From: Candidatus Microthrix parvicella Bio17-1
Lineage (GTDB): Bacteria; Actinomycetota; Acidimicrobiia; Acidimicrobiales; Microtrichaceae
NCBI RefSeq assembly: GCF_000299415.1
Contig: NZ_AMPG01000005.1
Span: 95,422 to 159,421, forward strand
Direction: 5' to 3'
Length of the DNA: 64,000 bases
The position numbers and the translations under genes are program-made. The stretch's first letter is position 1. Every line of letters begins with the position of its first letter. Below the pieces are notes generated by a model. That model was given only the letters and a program-made list of their open reading frames with translations, was not told where the DNA came from and did not search any database. Positions 7,930-17,553 of this stretch are shown here, piece by piece.

Positions 7930-8427
7930 GTGTCTGAGACCACCGTGAAGATGCAACTCACCGGCGTTCGCCGAGAGAACCCAGGCGATGCGTTTGTCGT
8001 TGACCTCCGCGAGGTGGAGGCACCAGGGCGAATGCTGACCATCTTCATCGGGGTGGGGGAGTGGCAGGCCATTCGCTTCGCTTTGGAGGGTCGAGATACC
8101 TCACGCCCGTTGACCCACGACCTGCTCAAGTCGGTGATCGAATCGCTGGGAGCCTCCCTGGAGACGGTCGTCATTACGGAACTGCGTGACGAGGTGTACT
8201 TCGCCGAGTTGCTGCTGAACACCGGCGACACCACCATCACCGTCGAATCAAGAACCTCCGATGCGTTGGCCCTTGCGGCGCGCTTCGACGCCACGGTGCT
8301 CGTTTCCTCGAAGGTTCTTGAGGCTGCCGGATATCGGGACAGCGACGACGACCAGCCGGAGTCGGTCATCGCCGAGTTTCGCGAGTTCATCGACACGGTG
8401 AGCCCCGACGACTTCGAAGAGTCCTGA
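7930..8427 (+). CDS. Bifunctional nuclease (BFN/DUF151) family protein
   Basis: The 165-residue protein matches the DUF151 pattern: RMLTIFIGVGEWQAIRFALEG, then RPLTHDLLKSVIESLG, then VYFAELLL and the SRTSDALALAAR segment. Family members have been reported to have RNase and DNase activity in plants; the bacterial role is unclear. Its place between two MerR genes matches Rv1829 in mycobacteria. The acidic C-terminus after about residue 135 is normal. It starts with GTG. Confidence 0.9.
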   Translation: MSETTVKMQLTGVRRENPGDAFVVDLREVEAPGRMLTIFIGVGEWQAIRFALEGRDTSRPLTHDLLKSVIESLGASLETVVITELRDEVYFAELLLNTGDTTITVESRTSDALALAARFDATVLVSSKVLEAAGYRDSDDDQPESVIAEFREFIDTVSPDDFEES

Positions 8428-8460
8428 CCCGGGCAATCCCGGAGCATCACGAGAGGGTCG

Positions 8461-8490
8461 TTGTAGGCCGGGGGGCTCACTCGCTAGGGT
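8461..8490 (+). promoter_or_regulatory. Candidate promoter upstream of the second MerR gene
   Basis: TTGTAG (8461-8466) and TAGGGT (8485-8490) are 18 bases apart. The interval contains CTCAC and, just past it, GTGAG, an inverted repeat overlapping the -10. That is where MerR-family proteins usually bind, so self-regulation is possible. The start codon is 108 bases further on. Confidence 0.4.
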
Positions 8491-8598
8491 GAGTTTCACC
8501 GATGTGATTCCTGTCGCTTCCTGCCTTGGGGCGACAGTTCCAGCAGCGGACCATGTTGCGTCGACCGGCTGTCGACGCACCCGGACGAGGAGCACGTT

Positions 8599-9114
8599 GT
8601 GGCCAGCACAGGGACCACCCCGATCGAGGCGACGCCTCCCAAGACGGTCGACCAGGGGTACAGCGGCAAGCGCACCGCCGAGATCGTTGGTATTTCGTAC
8701 CGCCAGCTCGACTACTGGGCCCGAACCGACCTGCTGCGCCCATCGCTGAGCGACGCCACCGGTTCGGGATCGCGACGTCGCTACAGCTACCGCGACCTGC
8801 TCGAACTCAAGGTGATCAAGAGCCTGCTCGATTCCGGTATCAAGCTGGAGCAGGTTCGCAATGTGTTCTCGTACGTGAAGGAACGACTGGGCGAGGACGT
8901 CACCACCGCCAACCTGGTCATCCAAGGCACCTCGTCGGTGCTGGCGGGTGACGGAGATGAACTGGTCGACGTGCTTCGCAACGGCCAGGGCGTGCTCAAC
9001 GTGTTGCCGCTTGGCACCGTGCAGGCCGACCTCGACGCGTCCATCCTGAGCCTCCACCCTCAAACCGGCACCGCCTCGGTGTCTTCGGCCGAGCCGACCG
9101 CGGTCGCCCAGTGA
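8599..9114 (+). CDS. MerR-family transcription regulator (Rv1830-like)
   Basis: The 171-residue protein has a MerR winged helix at about 20-85 (YSGKRTAEIVGISYRQLDYW, then GSGSRRRYSYRDLLELKVIK) and a short C-terminal region without Cys clusters, so it does not look like a metal sensor. It is the second MerR gene of the conserved gcvH-garA-ftsR-BFN-MerR order. The GTG start follows ACGAGGAGCACG, giving a ribosome site with normal spacing. The stop overlaps the gcvT start by four bases (GTGA), so the two are cotranscribed. Confidence 0.88.
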   Translation: MASTGTTPIEATPPKTVDQGYSGKRTAEIVGISYRQLDYWARTDLLRPSLSDATGSGSRRRYSYRDLLELKVIKSLLDSGIKLEQVRNVFSYVKERLGEDVTTANLVIQGTSSVLAGDGDELVDVLRNGQGVLNVLPLGTVQADLDASILSLHPQTGTASVSSAEPTAVAQ

Positions 9115-10205
9115 GCGAAACACCGCTCAAGTCGTCGCCCCTGCACGACCGTCACCAGGCATTGCACGCCAAACTTGCCGAGTTTGGCGGTTGGAACATG
9201 CCGCTCTCCTACCCCGACGGCACCTTGGCAGAGCATCGGGCCTGCCGTTCAGGCTCCGCAGTGTTTGACGTGTCCCACTTGGGTACGGTTCGGGTGGAGG
9301 GCCCCGGAGCGCTCGGTCGTCTTCAGGCAGCCTTCACCAACGACCTGACAAAGATCCAGCCCGGACGGGCGCAATACACCCACCTGTTGGCTGAGGACGG
9401 GTCGGTCTCAGACGACATCATCGTGTGGTGGGTTGCCGAGCAGCGCTTCGACGTCATGCCCAACGCGTCCAACACCTCCGGCGTGCTGGCGGCGCTCGGG
9501 GCCGACTCCGTGGGTGACGACACCATCGCCGACGTCACCTCCACCCGGGCCGTCCTGGCGGTGCAGGGCCCCGAGGCGCGCAGCGTGCTGGCCTCGGTGC
9601 TCCCCGAGGCCGCAGACGTCGGACGGTTCCGTGTATGCACCGTCACCACCGAGGCGCTCGGCGCCCCGGCGGTGGAGGTGACGGTGGCGGGCACCGGCTA
9701 CACCGGCGAGGACGGGGTCGAGATCGCCCTGCCAACCGACCGCGCCGCAGCGCTCTGGGACGCGTTGATTGCGGCGGGTGTTACGCCTGCCGGCCTTGCG
9801 GCCCGGGACACGCTTCGTCTGGAGGCCGGATTGCCGCTCCACGGTTCGGAACTGGGTCCCGGCATCACCACGCTGAACGCACGTCTCGGTTGGGTCGTGG
9901 CCTGGGACAAGCCGGTCGGCTTCCCCGGCCGGGATGCCCTCGTTGCCCAGCGGGCCTCAGGGCCGACGCCGCTGCTGTGGGGGCTCCTGACCGAAACCCG
10001 CAGGCCGCCCCGGTCCGGCCAGCAGGTCCTCCTCGACGGCACCGTGGTTGGCCACGTGAGTTCGGGCAACTTCTCGCCCGCACTGGGCGTGGGCATCGCC
10101 CTGGCGTTCCTCGATTCCACCGTCGGGCCCGGCGCCAAGGTGACCATCGATCAGCGTGGCACCGAGGTGCCGGCAACGGTCGTCAAGCCTCCCTTCCTCA
10201 GCTGA
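9111..10205 (+). CDS. gcvT: Aminomethyltransferase (glycine cleavage T protein)
   Basis: The 364-residue enzyme releases ammonia from the aminomethyl group on GcvH and passes the methylene to tetrahydrofolate. Recognisable stretches are [23 protein letters not shown] at the start, [14 protein letters not shown], the [12 protein letters not shown] glycine-rich turn and [18 protein letters not shown] near the end. The length matches the family. It is translationally coupled to the MerR gene upstream. No riboswitch is seen in front of it; glycine control in this window sits only at gcvP. Confidence 0.95.
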   Translation: MSETPLKSSPLHDRHQALHAKLAEFGGWNMPLSYPDGTLAEHRACRSGSAVFDVSHLGTVRVEGPGALGRLQAAFTNDLTKIQPGRAQYTHLLAEDGSVSDDIIVWWVAEQRFDVMPNASNTSGVLAALGADSVGDDTIADVTSTRAVLAVQGPEARSVLASVLPEAADVGRFRVCTVTTEALGAPAVEVTVAGTGYTGEDGVEIALPTDRAAALWDALIAAGVTPAGLAARDTLRLEAGLPLHGSELGPGITTLNARLGWVVAWDKPVGFPGRDALVAQRASGPTPLLWGLLTETRRPPRSGQQVLLDGTVVGHVSSGNFSPALGVGIALAFLDSTVGPGAKVTIDQRGTEVPATVVKPPFLS

Positions 10206-10287
10206 GGCGGCAGCGCGACGACGTCGGCGTGCCCGTTCGGGCGAGACTGGATTTGTTCACCAGTTCCCGCCCCGAAATCGGAGTCAC

Positions 10288-10917
10288 ATGTTTGGCCGCA
10301 AGCCCGCCCCGCCACCGGAACCCGAAAGCTGCCTGCCCGGCCGCGAGACCCCCATGGCCGTCCCCGCCACCCACGAGGTCAACGGCCATCCGCTGCAGGG
10401 CCCATGGCCCGCAGGGCTCGACACGCTGGTGGTCGGCATGGGCTGCTTCTGGGGGGCCGAACGCCTCTTCTGGCAACTGCCCGGCGTGTACAGCACGGCC
10501 GCCGGGTACGCCGGGGGCACCACTCCAAACCCGACCTATGAGGAGACCTGCACCTCGATGACCGGCCATACCGAGGCCGTCCTGGTGGTCTTCGATCCCA
10601 ACCAGGTGGCGCTCGACGAATTGATGAAGGTCTTTTGGGAGAACCACGATCCAACCCAGTACATGGGCCAGGGCGGCGACATCGGCAGCCAATACCGGTC
10701 GGCCGTCTATGCCAACTCAGCCGATCAGCTGGCTGCTGCCGAATCGACCCGGGATACCTACCAGGCCCACCTGACCGACGCCGGTTACGGCGAGATCACC
10801 ACCGAGATCGCCCCCGTCGGCCCCTTCTACTACGCGGAGGACTACCACCAGCAGTACCTGGCCAAGCACCCGGGCGGCTACTGCAACCACGGCTTCTGCC
10901 AGGTCGCCTACGCCTGA
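10288..10917 (+). CDS. msrA: Peptide methionine (S)-S-oxide reductase
   Basis: The 209-residue enzyme repairs methionine S-sulfoxide. The catalytic Cys53 is in MGCFWGAE. Two further cysteines near the C-terminus (Cys199 and Cys204 in [12 protein letters not shown]) are the resolving pair of the thioredoxin-recycled class. EDYHQQYL and the [18 protein letters not shown] stretch are diagnostic. The start ATG at 10288 gives a 40-residue lead as in E. coli MsrA; reading further upstream would overlap gcvT. msrB follows 43 bases later, so both stereoisomers are handled by adjacent genes. Confidence 0.96.
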   Translation: MFGRKPAPPPEPESCLPGRETPMAVPATHEVNGHPLQGPWPAGLDTLVVGMGCFWGAERLFWQLPGVYSTAAGYAGGTTPNPTYEETCTSMTGHTEAVLVVFDPNQVALDELMKVFWENHDPTQYMGQGGDIGSQYRSAVYANSADQLAAAESTRDTYQAHLTDAGYGEITTEIAPVGPFYYAEDYHQQYLAKHPGGYCNHGFCQVAYA

Positions 10918-10960
10918 GCTGTCAAACATCATCCACGTCACGAGATTCGAGGACCCACCA

Positions 10961-11377
10961 GTGAGCAACGACAAAACCACGAAGGCCGGCACCACCTTTG
11001 ACGCCGCATCCCTCAAGGAACGCCTGACCCCCGAGCAGTACGACGTCACCCAGAATGCAGGTACCGAGCGGGCCTTTTCCGGTGCCTATTGGGATTCCAC
11101 CGACGCAGGCGTGTACCGCTGCGTGGTGTGCAACACCGAGCTGTTCGACAGCGAGACCAAGTTCGATGCCGGCTGTGGCTGGCCCTCCTTCTTTGCCGAA
11201 CTCGGCGAAGGACGGGTTCGCCGGATTGAGGACAGATCCCACGGCATGGTCCGCGTCGAGGCGCGCTGCGCCAACTGCGACGCCCACTTGGGCCACGTGT
11301 TTCCCGACGGCCCCCGGCCCACCGGTGAGCGCTACTGCATGAACTCGGCCTCGCTCACGCTCGAACCGACCGACTGA
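10961..11377 (+). CDS. msrB: Peptide methionine (R)-S-oxide reductase
   Basis: The 138-residue enzyme reduces methionine R-sulfoxide. A structural zinc is expected from two CxxC pairs (Cys54/57 and Cys103/106). The catalytic Cys126 lies in [11 protein letters not shown]. The possible resolving Cys72 sits in GCGWPSF. The GTG start has no obvious ribosome site in the 10 bases upstream. It is paired with msrA. Confidence 0.96.
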   Translation: MSNDKTTKAGTTFDAASLKERLTPEQYDVTQNAGTERAFSGAYWDSTDAGVYRCVVCNTELFDSETKFDAGCGWPSFFAELGEGRVRRIEDRSHGMVRVEARCANCDAHLGHVFPDGPRPTGERYCMNSASLTLEPTD

Positions 11378-11387
11378 CGGCCCGAGC

Positions 11388-11409
11388 CGCACCCGGCCGG
11401 CCGGTTGCG
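11388..11409. terminator. Hairpin between convergent msrB and the F420-dependent oxidoreductase gene
   Basis: CGCACCCGG, loop CCGG, then CCGGTTGCG forms a 9-bp stem with one mismatch. It lies in the 33-base gap between the two stop codons and could serve both strands. There is no T-run. Confidence 0.35.
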
Positions 11410-11410
11410 C

Positions 11411-12442
11411 TCAACGCAGGCCGGCGACCACCTCGGCAAAGTGCAGCGAGTCTGGCGCCCGGTTGTTGACCAGGCTCACGTGATCTGAGATGCCGACGAG
11501 GCGCCTGCGCAGCGCCGGCGCAATGGCATCCGGTTCACCAACGACGGCAACCGCCTCCAGAAACTCGTCATCAATCAGTTCGGCCATCTGCACCCACTCA
11601 CCGCGCTTCGCCCGGGCCTTGAGCTGCTGGTGAAGGTGGCCTCGCCCGTGTAGGTCGAGCACCGGGCGATAGGCCGGGGTGGTGCCGTAAAAGGCCAGCT
11701 GAGCCCGAACGGCCTCACGCGAGCGATCGAGTTCGGTTTCATCCCGCCCGGTCACGATGATCGTGACGCAGGTGAGTTCGACGTCGGCGGGGGAGCGGCC
11801 GGCACGCGCCGCACCCCGGGTAATCGCCGGTACGGTGAGTTCCTCCAGCGATCGGCGGGTGTTCAGCGGGTGCACCAGGAAACCGTCGGACACCTCGCCC
11901 GCCACCTCGGTCATGCGCGGCCCAAATCCGGCGGTCAGGATTGGTGGTGGGCCGAACGGGTTGGGGCCAGGATCGAACGCAGGGACCATCCGGGTGTGAC
12001 GGTAGAACTCGCCCTCGAAGTTGAGCGGATCCCCGGTCTCCCACGCCTCCCAGATCGCCCGGATTGCCAGCACCATCTCGCGCATGCGGGCCGCCGGACG
12101 CGACCATTCCATGCCGTAGCGCTCCACGATGTGGGGCCGGACCTGCGAGCCCAGCCCCAGAGCGAAGCGTCCACCGGTGATCGTCTGCAGGTCCCACCCG
12201 GCGTTGGCCAACGTCATCGGCGTCCGGGCGAACGCGATGGCGATCGCCGTGCCCAGCTGGATGCGCTCGGTGTGCTGGGCGGCGACGGCGAGCGGGAGGA
12301 ACGGGTTGTGCTTGGCCTCGAAGGAGAAGGCTCGGTCGTAGCCGAGCGCCTCGAGTTCGGGGTAGATCGTGGGCGCCTTCCGCAGGTCATCGGTGGGCAC
12401 CGTCATCGAAACGTGCATCATCCCAGCGTGCCACGGGTCCAT
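11411..12442 (-). CDS. LLM-class F420-dependent oxidoreductase
   Basis: The 343-residue TIM-barrel enzyme belongs to the luciferase-like monooxygenase superfamily, in the branch that uses coenzyme F420. Typical stretches are QLGTAIAIAFARTPMTLA, FALGLGSQVRPHIVERYG and ILTAGFGPRMTEVAGEVSDGF. The substrate is unknown. The start is uncertain: the ATG at 12442, or internal ATGs at 12421 and 12418 (MMHVSMTVPTDDL), which gives the usual first beta strand at once. It is convergent with msrB. Confidence 0.85.
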   Translation of the reverse strand: MDPWHAGMMHVSMTVPTDDLRKAPTIYPELEALGYDRAFSFEAKHNPFLPLAVAAQHTERIQLGTAIAIAFARTPMTLANAGWDLQTITGGRFALGLGSQVRPHIVERYGMEWSRPAARMREMVLAIRAIWEAWETGDPLNFEGEFYRHTRMVPAFDPGPNPFGPPPILTAGFGPRMTEVAGEVSDGFLVHPLNTRRSLEELTVPAITRGAARAGRSPADVELTCVTIIVTGRDETELDRSREAVRAQLAFYGTTPAYRPVLDLHGRGHLHQQLKARAKRGEWVQMAELIDDEFLEAVAVVGEPDAIAPALRRRLVGISDHVSLVNNRAPDSLHFAEVVAGLR

Positions 12443-12481
12443 CGACGGGCCGAAGCGTTGCTCAGTACGGCCCGAGAGAGC

Positions 12482-12814
12482 TCAGTACTCGACCGAGGTG
12501 AGCTCTGTTGTACTGACGCGCAATCGACGATGGGGGACCGACAGGACGTTCAGGAAGAGCTCGGCCTCCTCGATCGCCACACTGGCGGCTGCAGCCGAGA
12601 GGTCGCCACCCAGTTCGGGCTCATCGTCGAGCCGCACCTCGATGCGCAACGAGAAGGAATCCAGGGCCGGCGTGTAGGTCAGGTTCGGTCCCTGGCCGAA
12701 TGCCGCACTGCTCGGGCTGTGGTCCGCGATGGAGCGAACGAGGAAACTCCGAGTGGACTCGGACAGGGCGCCGAAATGTCCACTGACCCGGACTCGAAAA
12801 ACCCGCGTGCTCAC
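12482..12814 (-). CDS. DUF6204-like small protein
   Basis: The 110-residue protein begins MSTRVFRVRVSGHFGALSES and continues with a two-layer beta pattern (LTYTPALDSFSLRIEVRL). This resembles the uncharacterised actinobacterial DUF6204 family as I remember it. The GTG at 12814 is chosen because a TAGCAT box lies 7 bases upstream and because it is where the family N-terminus begins; an ATG at 12874 would overlap the transporter gene. Function unknown. Confidence 0.65.
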   Translation of the reverse strand: MSTRVFRVRVSGHFGALSESTRSFLVRSIADHSPSSAAFGQGPNLTYTPALDSFSLRIEVRLDDEPELGGDLSAAAASVAIEEAELFLNVLSVPHRRLRVSTTELTSVEY

Positions 12815-12821
12815 GAAACCA

Positions 12822-12827
12822 ATGCTA
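12822..12827 (-). promoter_or_regulatory. -10 box TAGCAT for the DUF6204-like gene (leaderless)
   Basis: On the minus strand TAGCAT ends 7 bases before the GTG at 12814. The box overlaps the 3' end of the transporter gene. Confidence 0.4.
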
Positions 12828-14066
12828 CGCGTGCGACGGCGTCGGGTCTCCCCGTCCGGACCACATGAGGGCACCCAGCCCGGCGATGCCGAACCCGGTG
12901 GCCCCGACGAGCATCGGGGTCACCGTCTCGCCGATACGGGCATCGACGAGGGCGGCCAACAGGGAGCCCGCCCCGAGCTGGCCGAGCCCGAGCACGGCGC
13001 CGGCCATGCCCGCCTGGTCGGCCATCGGCCCCAGGGCGAGCGCAGCGCACATCGGGGTCATGATCATCGTCATCGCGTTGGCCACGACCGCCCAGGCGAA
13101 CCAGGCCCACAGCGGGGGCACACCGCCCCACGCCAACGCCACCACCAGCCCGGCCAGCCCGGCAACGACGAAGACCCAGGCCGCCCGGATGGCCATCGGG
13201 CGCACTCCGAAGCGAGCGATCAGGCGGTTGTTCACCAACAGTGCGATCGCCATGCCCAGCCCGGAGAGCCCGAACAGCAGGGTGAACTGCGCCCCCCGTC
13301 CGTAGATGCGGTCGATCACCGGCTGGGCGCTGCCGAGCCAGATGAAGAAGGCGGCGCTAAAGAACGCCTGGGCGATGATGGTCCACAGGGTCACGCGAGT
13401 GGTCATCACCGCTGCGAAGGCCCGACTGATCGGTCGAAGCCGCAACGGCTGACGGAGCTCGGGCGCCAGCGTCTCACCGAACGCGAACGCCCAGACCAGC
13501 GCCACCACAGCCAGCGCGATCGCCACGGCGAACACCGCCCGCCAAGACCCGGTGAGCAGGATTGATTCACCGATGAACGGCACGAGGATGGGACCGATCA
13601 AAAACACCGCGGTCACCAGAGAGACCACGCGTGCCATGCGCTCGCCGGAGTAGAGATCGCGGGCGATCGCCATCCGCAGCACCGCCGGGGCCGCGGCGCC
13701 GATGCCCCACACGAAGCGACCGGCGAGCAGCACCTCCAGGCCGTCGGCCGATGCCGCCCCCAACGCCCCAAGCGCATAGACGCTGAGGCCCGCCATCATG
13801 ATCGGACGACGGCCGAACCGGTCGGCGAGCACGCCGAAGATCAGTTGCCCGATCGCCATGCCGACGAAGTAGGGGGTGCCGGTGATCGCCGGGCTGAGCC
13901 CGAGCGCGTCGAGGCCGAAGTCGCGCCGCAACTCGTCGAATGCGGGCAGCGCCGCATCGATCCCGAAGGCCATCAGCACGCTGACGAAGGCCAGAAAGGT
14001 GACGACGGCCACCTCGGAGCGCGCCACGGCCCGCACCGCCGGGGCCGCACCGACCCGGGCGCTCAC
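12825..14066 (-). CDS. MFS drug-efflux transporter (Bcr/CflA type)
   Basis: The 413-residue protein has 12 predicted membrane helices. The loop after helix 2 has the MFS motif A, FGVLADRFGRRPIMM, and helix 1 begins TFLAFVSVLMAFGIDAALPAFDEL, close to the Bcr/CflA signature (short loop with LPAF). Proton-driven export of a drug or metabolite is inferred from the family. The start GTG at 14066 overlaps the DUF167 stop (GTGA); a longer frame upstream runs antisense-like through gcvP and is discarded. Confidence 0.88.
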   Translation of the reverse strand: MSARVGAAPAVRAVARSEVAVVTFLAFVSVLMAFGIDAALPAFDELRRDFGLDALGLSPAITGTPYFVGMAIGQLIFGVLADRFGRRPIMMAGLSVYALGALGAASADGLEVLLAGRFVWGIGAAAPAVLRMAIARDLYSGERMARVVSLVTAVFLIGPILVPFIGESILLTGSWRAVFAVAIALAVVALVWAFAFGETLAPELRQPLRLRPISRAFAAVMTTRVTLWTIIAQAFFSAAFFIWLGSAQPVIDRIYGRGAQFTLLFGLSGLGMAIALLVNNRLIARFGVRPMAIRAAWVFVVAGLAGLVVALAWGGVPPLWAWFAWAVVANAMTMIMTPMCAALALGPMADQAGMAGAVLGLGQLGAGSLLAALVDARIGETVTPMLVGATGFGIAGLGALMWSGRGDPTPSHA

Positions 14067-14326
14067 GCCGGACCCAACAGTTCCGCCGCTCGCGCTGCGA
14101 CCCGGTCCGGCACCTCGACGCGTTTGGCTCGACCGGTGTGGCCACCGACGATGCGTACCTCCCGCTTGGCGACGTTGAGAGCCTCGGCCAGCGTCGCCAC
14201 GACGGCGTCGTTGGCCTGGCCGTTTATCGGGCGCGCGGCGACGGCAACGATGAGGGCGTCGCCGTGACGACCGCCGACGCCGGGTTTTTTCGATCCGGGC
14301 TTGGCCCACACCGACACGATCGCCAT
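14063..14326 (-). CDS. DUF167 (YggU) family protein
   Basis: The 87-residue protein has the family pattern VWAKPGSKKPGV, then AARPINGQANDAVVATLAEAL and VRIVGGHTGRAKRVEV. The function of YggU proteins is not established. It begins 9 bases after the gcvP stop and overlaps the transporter start, so the three form a minus-strand operon under the glycine riboswitch; the biological reason is unclear. Confidence 0.92.
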   Translation of the reverse strand: MAIVSVWAKPGSKKPGVGGRHGDALIVAVAARPINGQANDAVVATLAEALNVAKREVRIVGGHTGRAKRVEVPDRVAARAAELLGPA

Positions 14327-14335
14327 CGGGACCCG

Positions 14336-17281
14336 CTAGGCCTCGGCCAGCACCTCGATCGGTGGGCACGAGCACACCAGGTTGCGGTCGCCGTAGCCAC
14401 CGTCGATGCGAGACACCGGCACCCAGTACTTGTTGCGTCGCAGCTCGGGCAGCGGGTAGGCAGCCAGCTCGCGGCTGTAGGGGTGGGTCCACTCGTCGAC
14501 CAGCAGGTCCTCGGAGGGGTGCGGGGCGTTGACCAGCGGGTTGTCGCCCGCCGGCCAGGCGCCGGTGACCACCTGATCGATCTCGGCGTGTATCGCCACC
14601 ATCGCGTCGCAGAACCGGTCGAGTTCGGCCTTGGACTCCGATTCGGTCGGTTCCACCATCAGGGTGCCGGACACCGGAAAGCTCATCGTCGGGGCGTGAA
14701 ATCCGTAATCGATCAGCCGCTTGGCCACATCCTCGTTGGTGATGCCGCTCGCTTTGGTCAGGGGGCGCAGGTCGAGGATGCACTCGTGGGCGACCTGGCC
14801 CCGGGCACCGGTGTAGAGCACCGGGAAGTAGTCACCCAATCGCTTGGCGACGTAATTGGCGGTGAGGATCGCGCCCTCGGAGGCGGCGGTCAGCCCGTCG
14901 GCACCCATCATGGCGATGTAGGCGTAACTGATCGGCAGGATCGAGGCCGAGCCCAGGGGAGCAGCCGAAATGGCGCCCACCCGATCGGCCCGCTGGGTTT
15001 CGCCCGCCGGATTGGTGGCCTGGTCGGTGGCCGGCCGGAACGGCGCCAGGTGCTCGCGCATCACCACCGGGCCCACTCCCGGGCCGCCCCCACCATGGGG
15101 GATGCAGAACGTCTTGTGCAGGTTGAGGTGGCTGACGTCGGCGCCGAACCTGCCGGGTCGGGCCAGGCCAACCATGGCGTTGAGGTTGGCGCCGTCGAGG
15201 TACACCTGGCCACCGGCATCGTGCACGGCGCCGCAGATCTCGCTGATCGCCTCCTCGAACACCCCGTGGGTGGAGGGGTAGGTGATCATCAGGGCGGCCA
15301 GGTCGCTTGCGTGTTCGACCACCTTGGCGTTGAGGTCGTCGAGGTCGACGTTTCCCTCGTCGTCGCAGCCGACAACGATCACCTTCATGCCCGCCATCAC
15401 CGCGGACGCGGCGTTGGTGCCGTGGGCCGATTCAGGGATCAGGCACACGTGACGCGCCGAGTCCCCTCGGCTCTGGTGGTAGGCGCGGATCGCCATCAGC
15501 CCGGCCAGCTCGCCCTGGCTGCCCGCATTGGGCTGGATTGACGCGGCGTCATAGCCGCAGATGTCGACCAGCCACTGCTCAAGGTTGCGGGCCAGCTCGG
15601 TGATGCCCTCCAGCTGGTCGGCGGGGGCGAACGGGTGCAGTTCTGCGAACTCCGGCCAGGTCACCGGCAGCATCTCGGTGGTGGCGTTCAGCTTCATCGT
15701 GCAGCTGCCGAGCGGGATCATCGAGCGGTCGAGCGCCAGGTCGGCGTCGGCCAGGCGGCGCAGGTAGCGCAGCATCTCGGTCTCGGTGCGGTGGCTGTGA
15801 AACGTCGGATGCGTCAGGAACGGGGTGGTGCGCACCAGGCCGGCCGGAATCAGCCCGGTGGTGTTGGCCCCGGCACCGGCGACGGCGGCCTTCAGCACCT
15901 CGACGGCCGACGCTTCGTTGACGCCGGCGATTGCGGCCAGCGCCAACGCCAGAGCCGCAGGGCTGGTGGTCTCGTCAACCGACAGGCCCACCGTGTCGGC
16001 GTCGATCCGCCGCAGGTTGATCTCGTCGGAGAGCGCCGCGGCCACCACGGCGTCGGCCCGGCCGGGCACCGATGCCCACAGCGTGTCGAACGCCTCGGTG
16101 GTCGCCACCTCCACCCCGGCGTTGCGCAGTGAGTCGGCTGTCGTCTTGGTGAGCGCCGCAACCCGTCCGGCGATCGCCAACAGGCCCTCGGGGCCGTGGT
16201 AGGTGGCGTAGCTGGCCGCCATGACCGCCAGCAGCACCTGAGCGGTACAGATGTTGGAGGTGGCCTTCTCACGCCGGATGTGCTGTTCGCGGGTCTGCAA
16301 CGCCAGGCGCAACGCCGGACGTCCTGCAGCATCGATCGAGACACCCACCAGTCGGCCGGGCAGCGAGCGCCGCAGCTTGTCGGTGACCGCCATGAACCCG
16401 GCGTGTGGCCCACCGGCACCCATCGGCACGCCGAAGCGCTGGGCGGAGCCGACGGCGATGTCGGCGCCCCATTCACCGGGCGGGGTCAACATGGTGCAGG
16501 CCAGCAGGTCGGTGGTCGCGGCGACGACGGCGCCGACCTCGTGGAGCGCGGCAGTGAGCGCCGCGAAGTCGGTGATCGTGCCGTCGGTGGCCGGGTAGGC
16601 AAGCAGCGCCCCGAAGTAGTCGGCGGCATTCACCTCGCTGGTGCGAGGGTCGATCAGGTCCAGCTCGATGCCCAGCGGTTCGGCCCGGGTGGCCACCACG
16701 GCGATCACCTGTGGGTGGCACCGTGAGTCGACCAGAAACCTCTCGGCCCTGCTCTTCGACTGACGGCGGCACAGGGTGAGCGCCTCGGCGGCAGCGGTCG
16801 CCTCGTCCAGCAGGGAGGCTCCTGCCATCTCGAGGCCGGTCAGGTCCTGCACCATCGTCTGGAAGTTCAACAGCACCTCGAGACGGCCCTGGGAGATCTC
16901 GGGCTGATAGGGCGTGTAGGCGGTGTACCAGGCAGGGTTCTCCAGCACGTTGCGCTGGATCACGGCGGGGGTGTGGGTGCCGTAGTAGCCCTGCCCGATC
17001 ATCGACGTCACCACCCGGTTCTTGGCGGCCAGGCTGCGCATGTGGGCGACCACCTCGGGCTCCGACATCGCCACGGGCAAACCGGTCAGCGTCAAGGGCT
17101 CGGTGTCGCGCACCGATGCGGGCACGGTCGTAGCGATCAGCTCCTCCATCGAGTCGAAGCCCAGGTCGGCCAGCATGGCCACCGTCTCCTCGGAGTCCGA
17201 ACCCAGGTGTCGGCCGGCGAAGCTGCCGATTGGGGCGGCGCTGGGGTTTGCAACGCTGGGGGTAACGGGGGAGTGGGTCAC
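14336..17281 (-). CDS. gcvP: Glycine dehydrogenase (decarboxylating), glycine cleavage P protein
   Basis: The 981-residue PLP enzyme decarboxylates glycine and loads the aminomethyl group on lipoyl-GcvH. It is the single-chain type with both halves joined. The PLP lysine is in [18 protein letters not shown] (about residue 725). The N-terminal half opens with FAGRHLGSD and contains [15 protein letters not shown]; the C-terminal half has [19 protein letters not shown]. The GTG start at 17281 has AGGAG seven bases upstream. Translation or readthrough should depend on the glycine riboswitch just 5' of it. Confidence 0.97.
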   Translation of the reverse strand: MTHSPVTPSVANPSAAPIGSFAGRHLGSDSEETVAMLADLGFDSMEELIATTVPASVRDTEPLTLTGLPVAMSEPEVVAHMRSLAAKNRVVTSMIGQGYYGTHTPAVIQRNVLENPAWYTAYTPYQPEISQGRLEVLLNFQTMVQDLTGLEMAGASLLDEATAAAEALTLCRRQSKSRAERFLVDSRCHPQVIAVVATRAEPLGIELDLIDPRTSEVNAADYFGALLAYPATDGTITDFAALTAALHEVGAVVAATTDLLACTMLTPPGEWGADIAVGSAQRFGVPMGAGGPHAGFMAVTDKLRRSLPGRLVGVSIDAAGRPALRLALQTREQHIRREKATSNICTAQVLLAVMAASYATYHGPEGLLAIAGRVAALTKTTADSLRNAGVEVATTEAFDTLWASVPGRADAVVAAALSDEINLRRIDADTVGLSVDETTSPAALALALAAIAGVNEASAVEVLKAAVAGAGANTTGLIPAGLVRTTPFLTHPTFHSHRTETEMLRYLRRLADADLALDRSMIPLGSCTMKLNATTEMLPVTWPEFAELHPFAPADQLEGITELARNLEQWLVDICGYDAASIQPNAGSQGELAGLMAIRAYHQSRGDSARHVCLIPESAHGTNAASAVMAGMKVIVVGCDDEGNVDLDDLNAKVVEHASDLAALMITYPSTHGVFEEAISEICGAVHDAGGQVYLDGANLNAMVGLARPGRFGADVSHLNLHKTFCIPHGGGGPGVGPVVMREHLAPFRPATDQATNPAGETQRADRVGAISAAPLGSASILPISYAYIAMMGADGLTAASEGAILTANYVAKRLGDYFPVLYTGARGQVAHECILDLRPLTKASGITNEDVAKRLIDYGFHAPTMSFPVSGTLMVEPTESESKAELDRFCDAMVAIHAEIDQVVTGAWPAGDNPLVNAPHPSEDLLVDEWTHPYSRELAAYPLPELRRNKYWVPVSRIDGGYGDRNLVCSCPPIEVLAEA

Positions 17282-17312
17282 TGATGGCTCCTGGAGCGCG
17301 TGAGAGGACGAG

Positions 17313-17512
17313 GGTCCCCCCGCTGTCCATGGTGCCTGAGAGCTTCACCGGCGAACCGGCTTTCCCCTTCGGCGAGGGCCCCACATCGGATGAGAAGGGC
17401 CCTGCTTTCCAGCGTGTGCCTGACCCGGGCGGTACCGGTGCCTGAGAGATTCCGGGGTGGTTGCTCCTCCGGCGGCCGGGTGGCGGTTGCCCCCGACGCT
17501 CTCCCGTCCGAG
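17313..17512 (-). promoter_or_regulatory. Tandem glycine riboswitch (gcvT element) upstream of gcvP
   Basis: On the minus strand, aptamer 1 has GGGAGAGCG, then GCCGGAGGAGCAA, then ATCTCTCAGGCACC. Aptamer 2 has CGCCGAAGGGGAAA, then AGCTCTCAGGCACC and GGACAGCGGGGGGACC. These are the conserved cores of the glycine-sensing RNA, and two in tandem is the classic form. The leader ends about 30 bases before the gcvP ribosome site, so glycine should switch on gcvP and the genes behind it. The 5' strand of aptamer 2 (GGAAAGC) is less canonical than that of aptamer 1. Confidence 0.9.
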
Positions 17513-17535
17513 ATGGTCGGCTTCAGTTTTCCCTC

Positions 17536-17541
17536 ATCGTA
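17536..17541 (-). promoter_or_regulatory. -10 box TACGAT for the riboswitch transcript
   Basis: TACGAT on the minus strand lies about 25 bases before the first aptamer and 13 bases after the serine hydrolase stop. No clear -35 is visible. Confidence 0.35.
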
Positions 17542-17553
17542 GCCGCGGTATCT

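Noticed and set aside
14138..15541. Plus-strand frame opposite gcvP
   Set aside because: It is antisense to the conserved P protein and rich in His, Gly and Arg with no recognisable domain.
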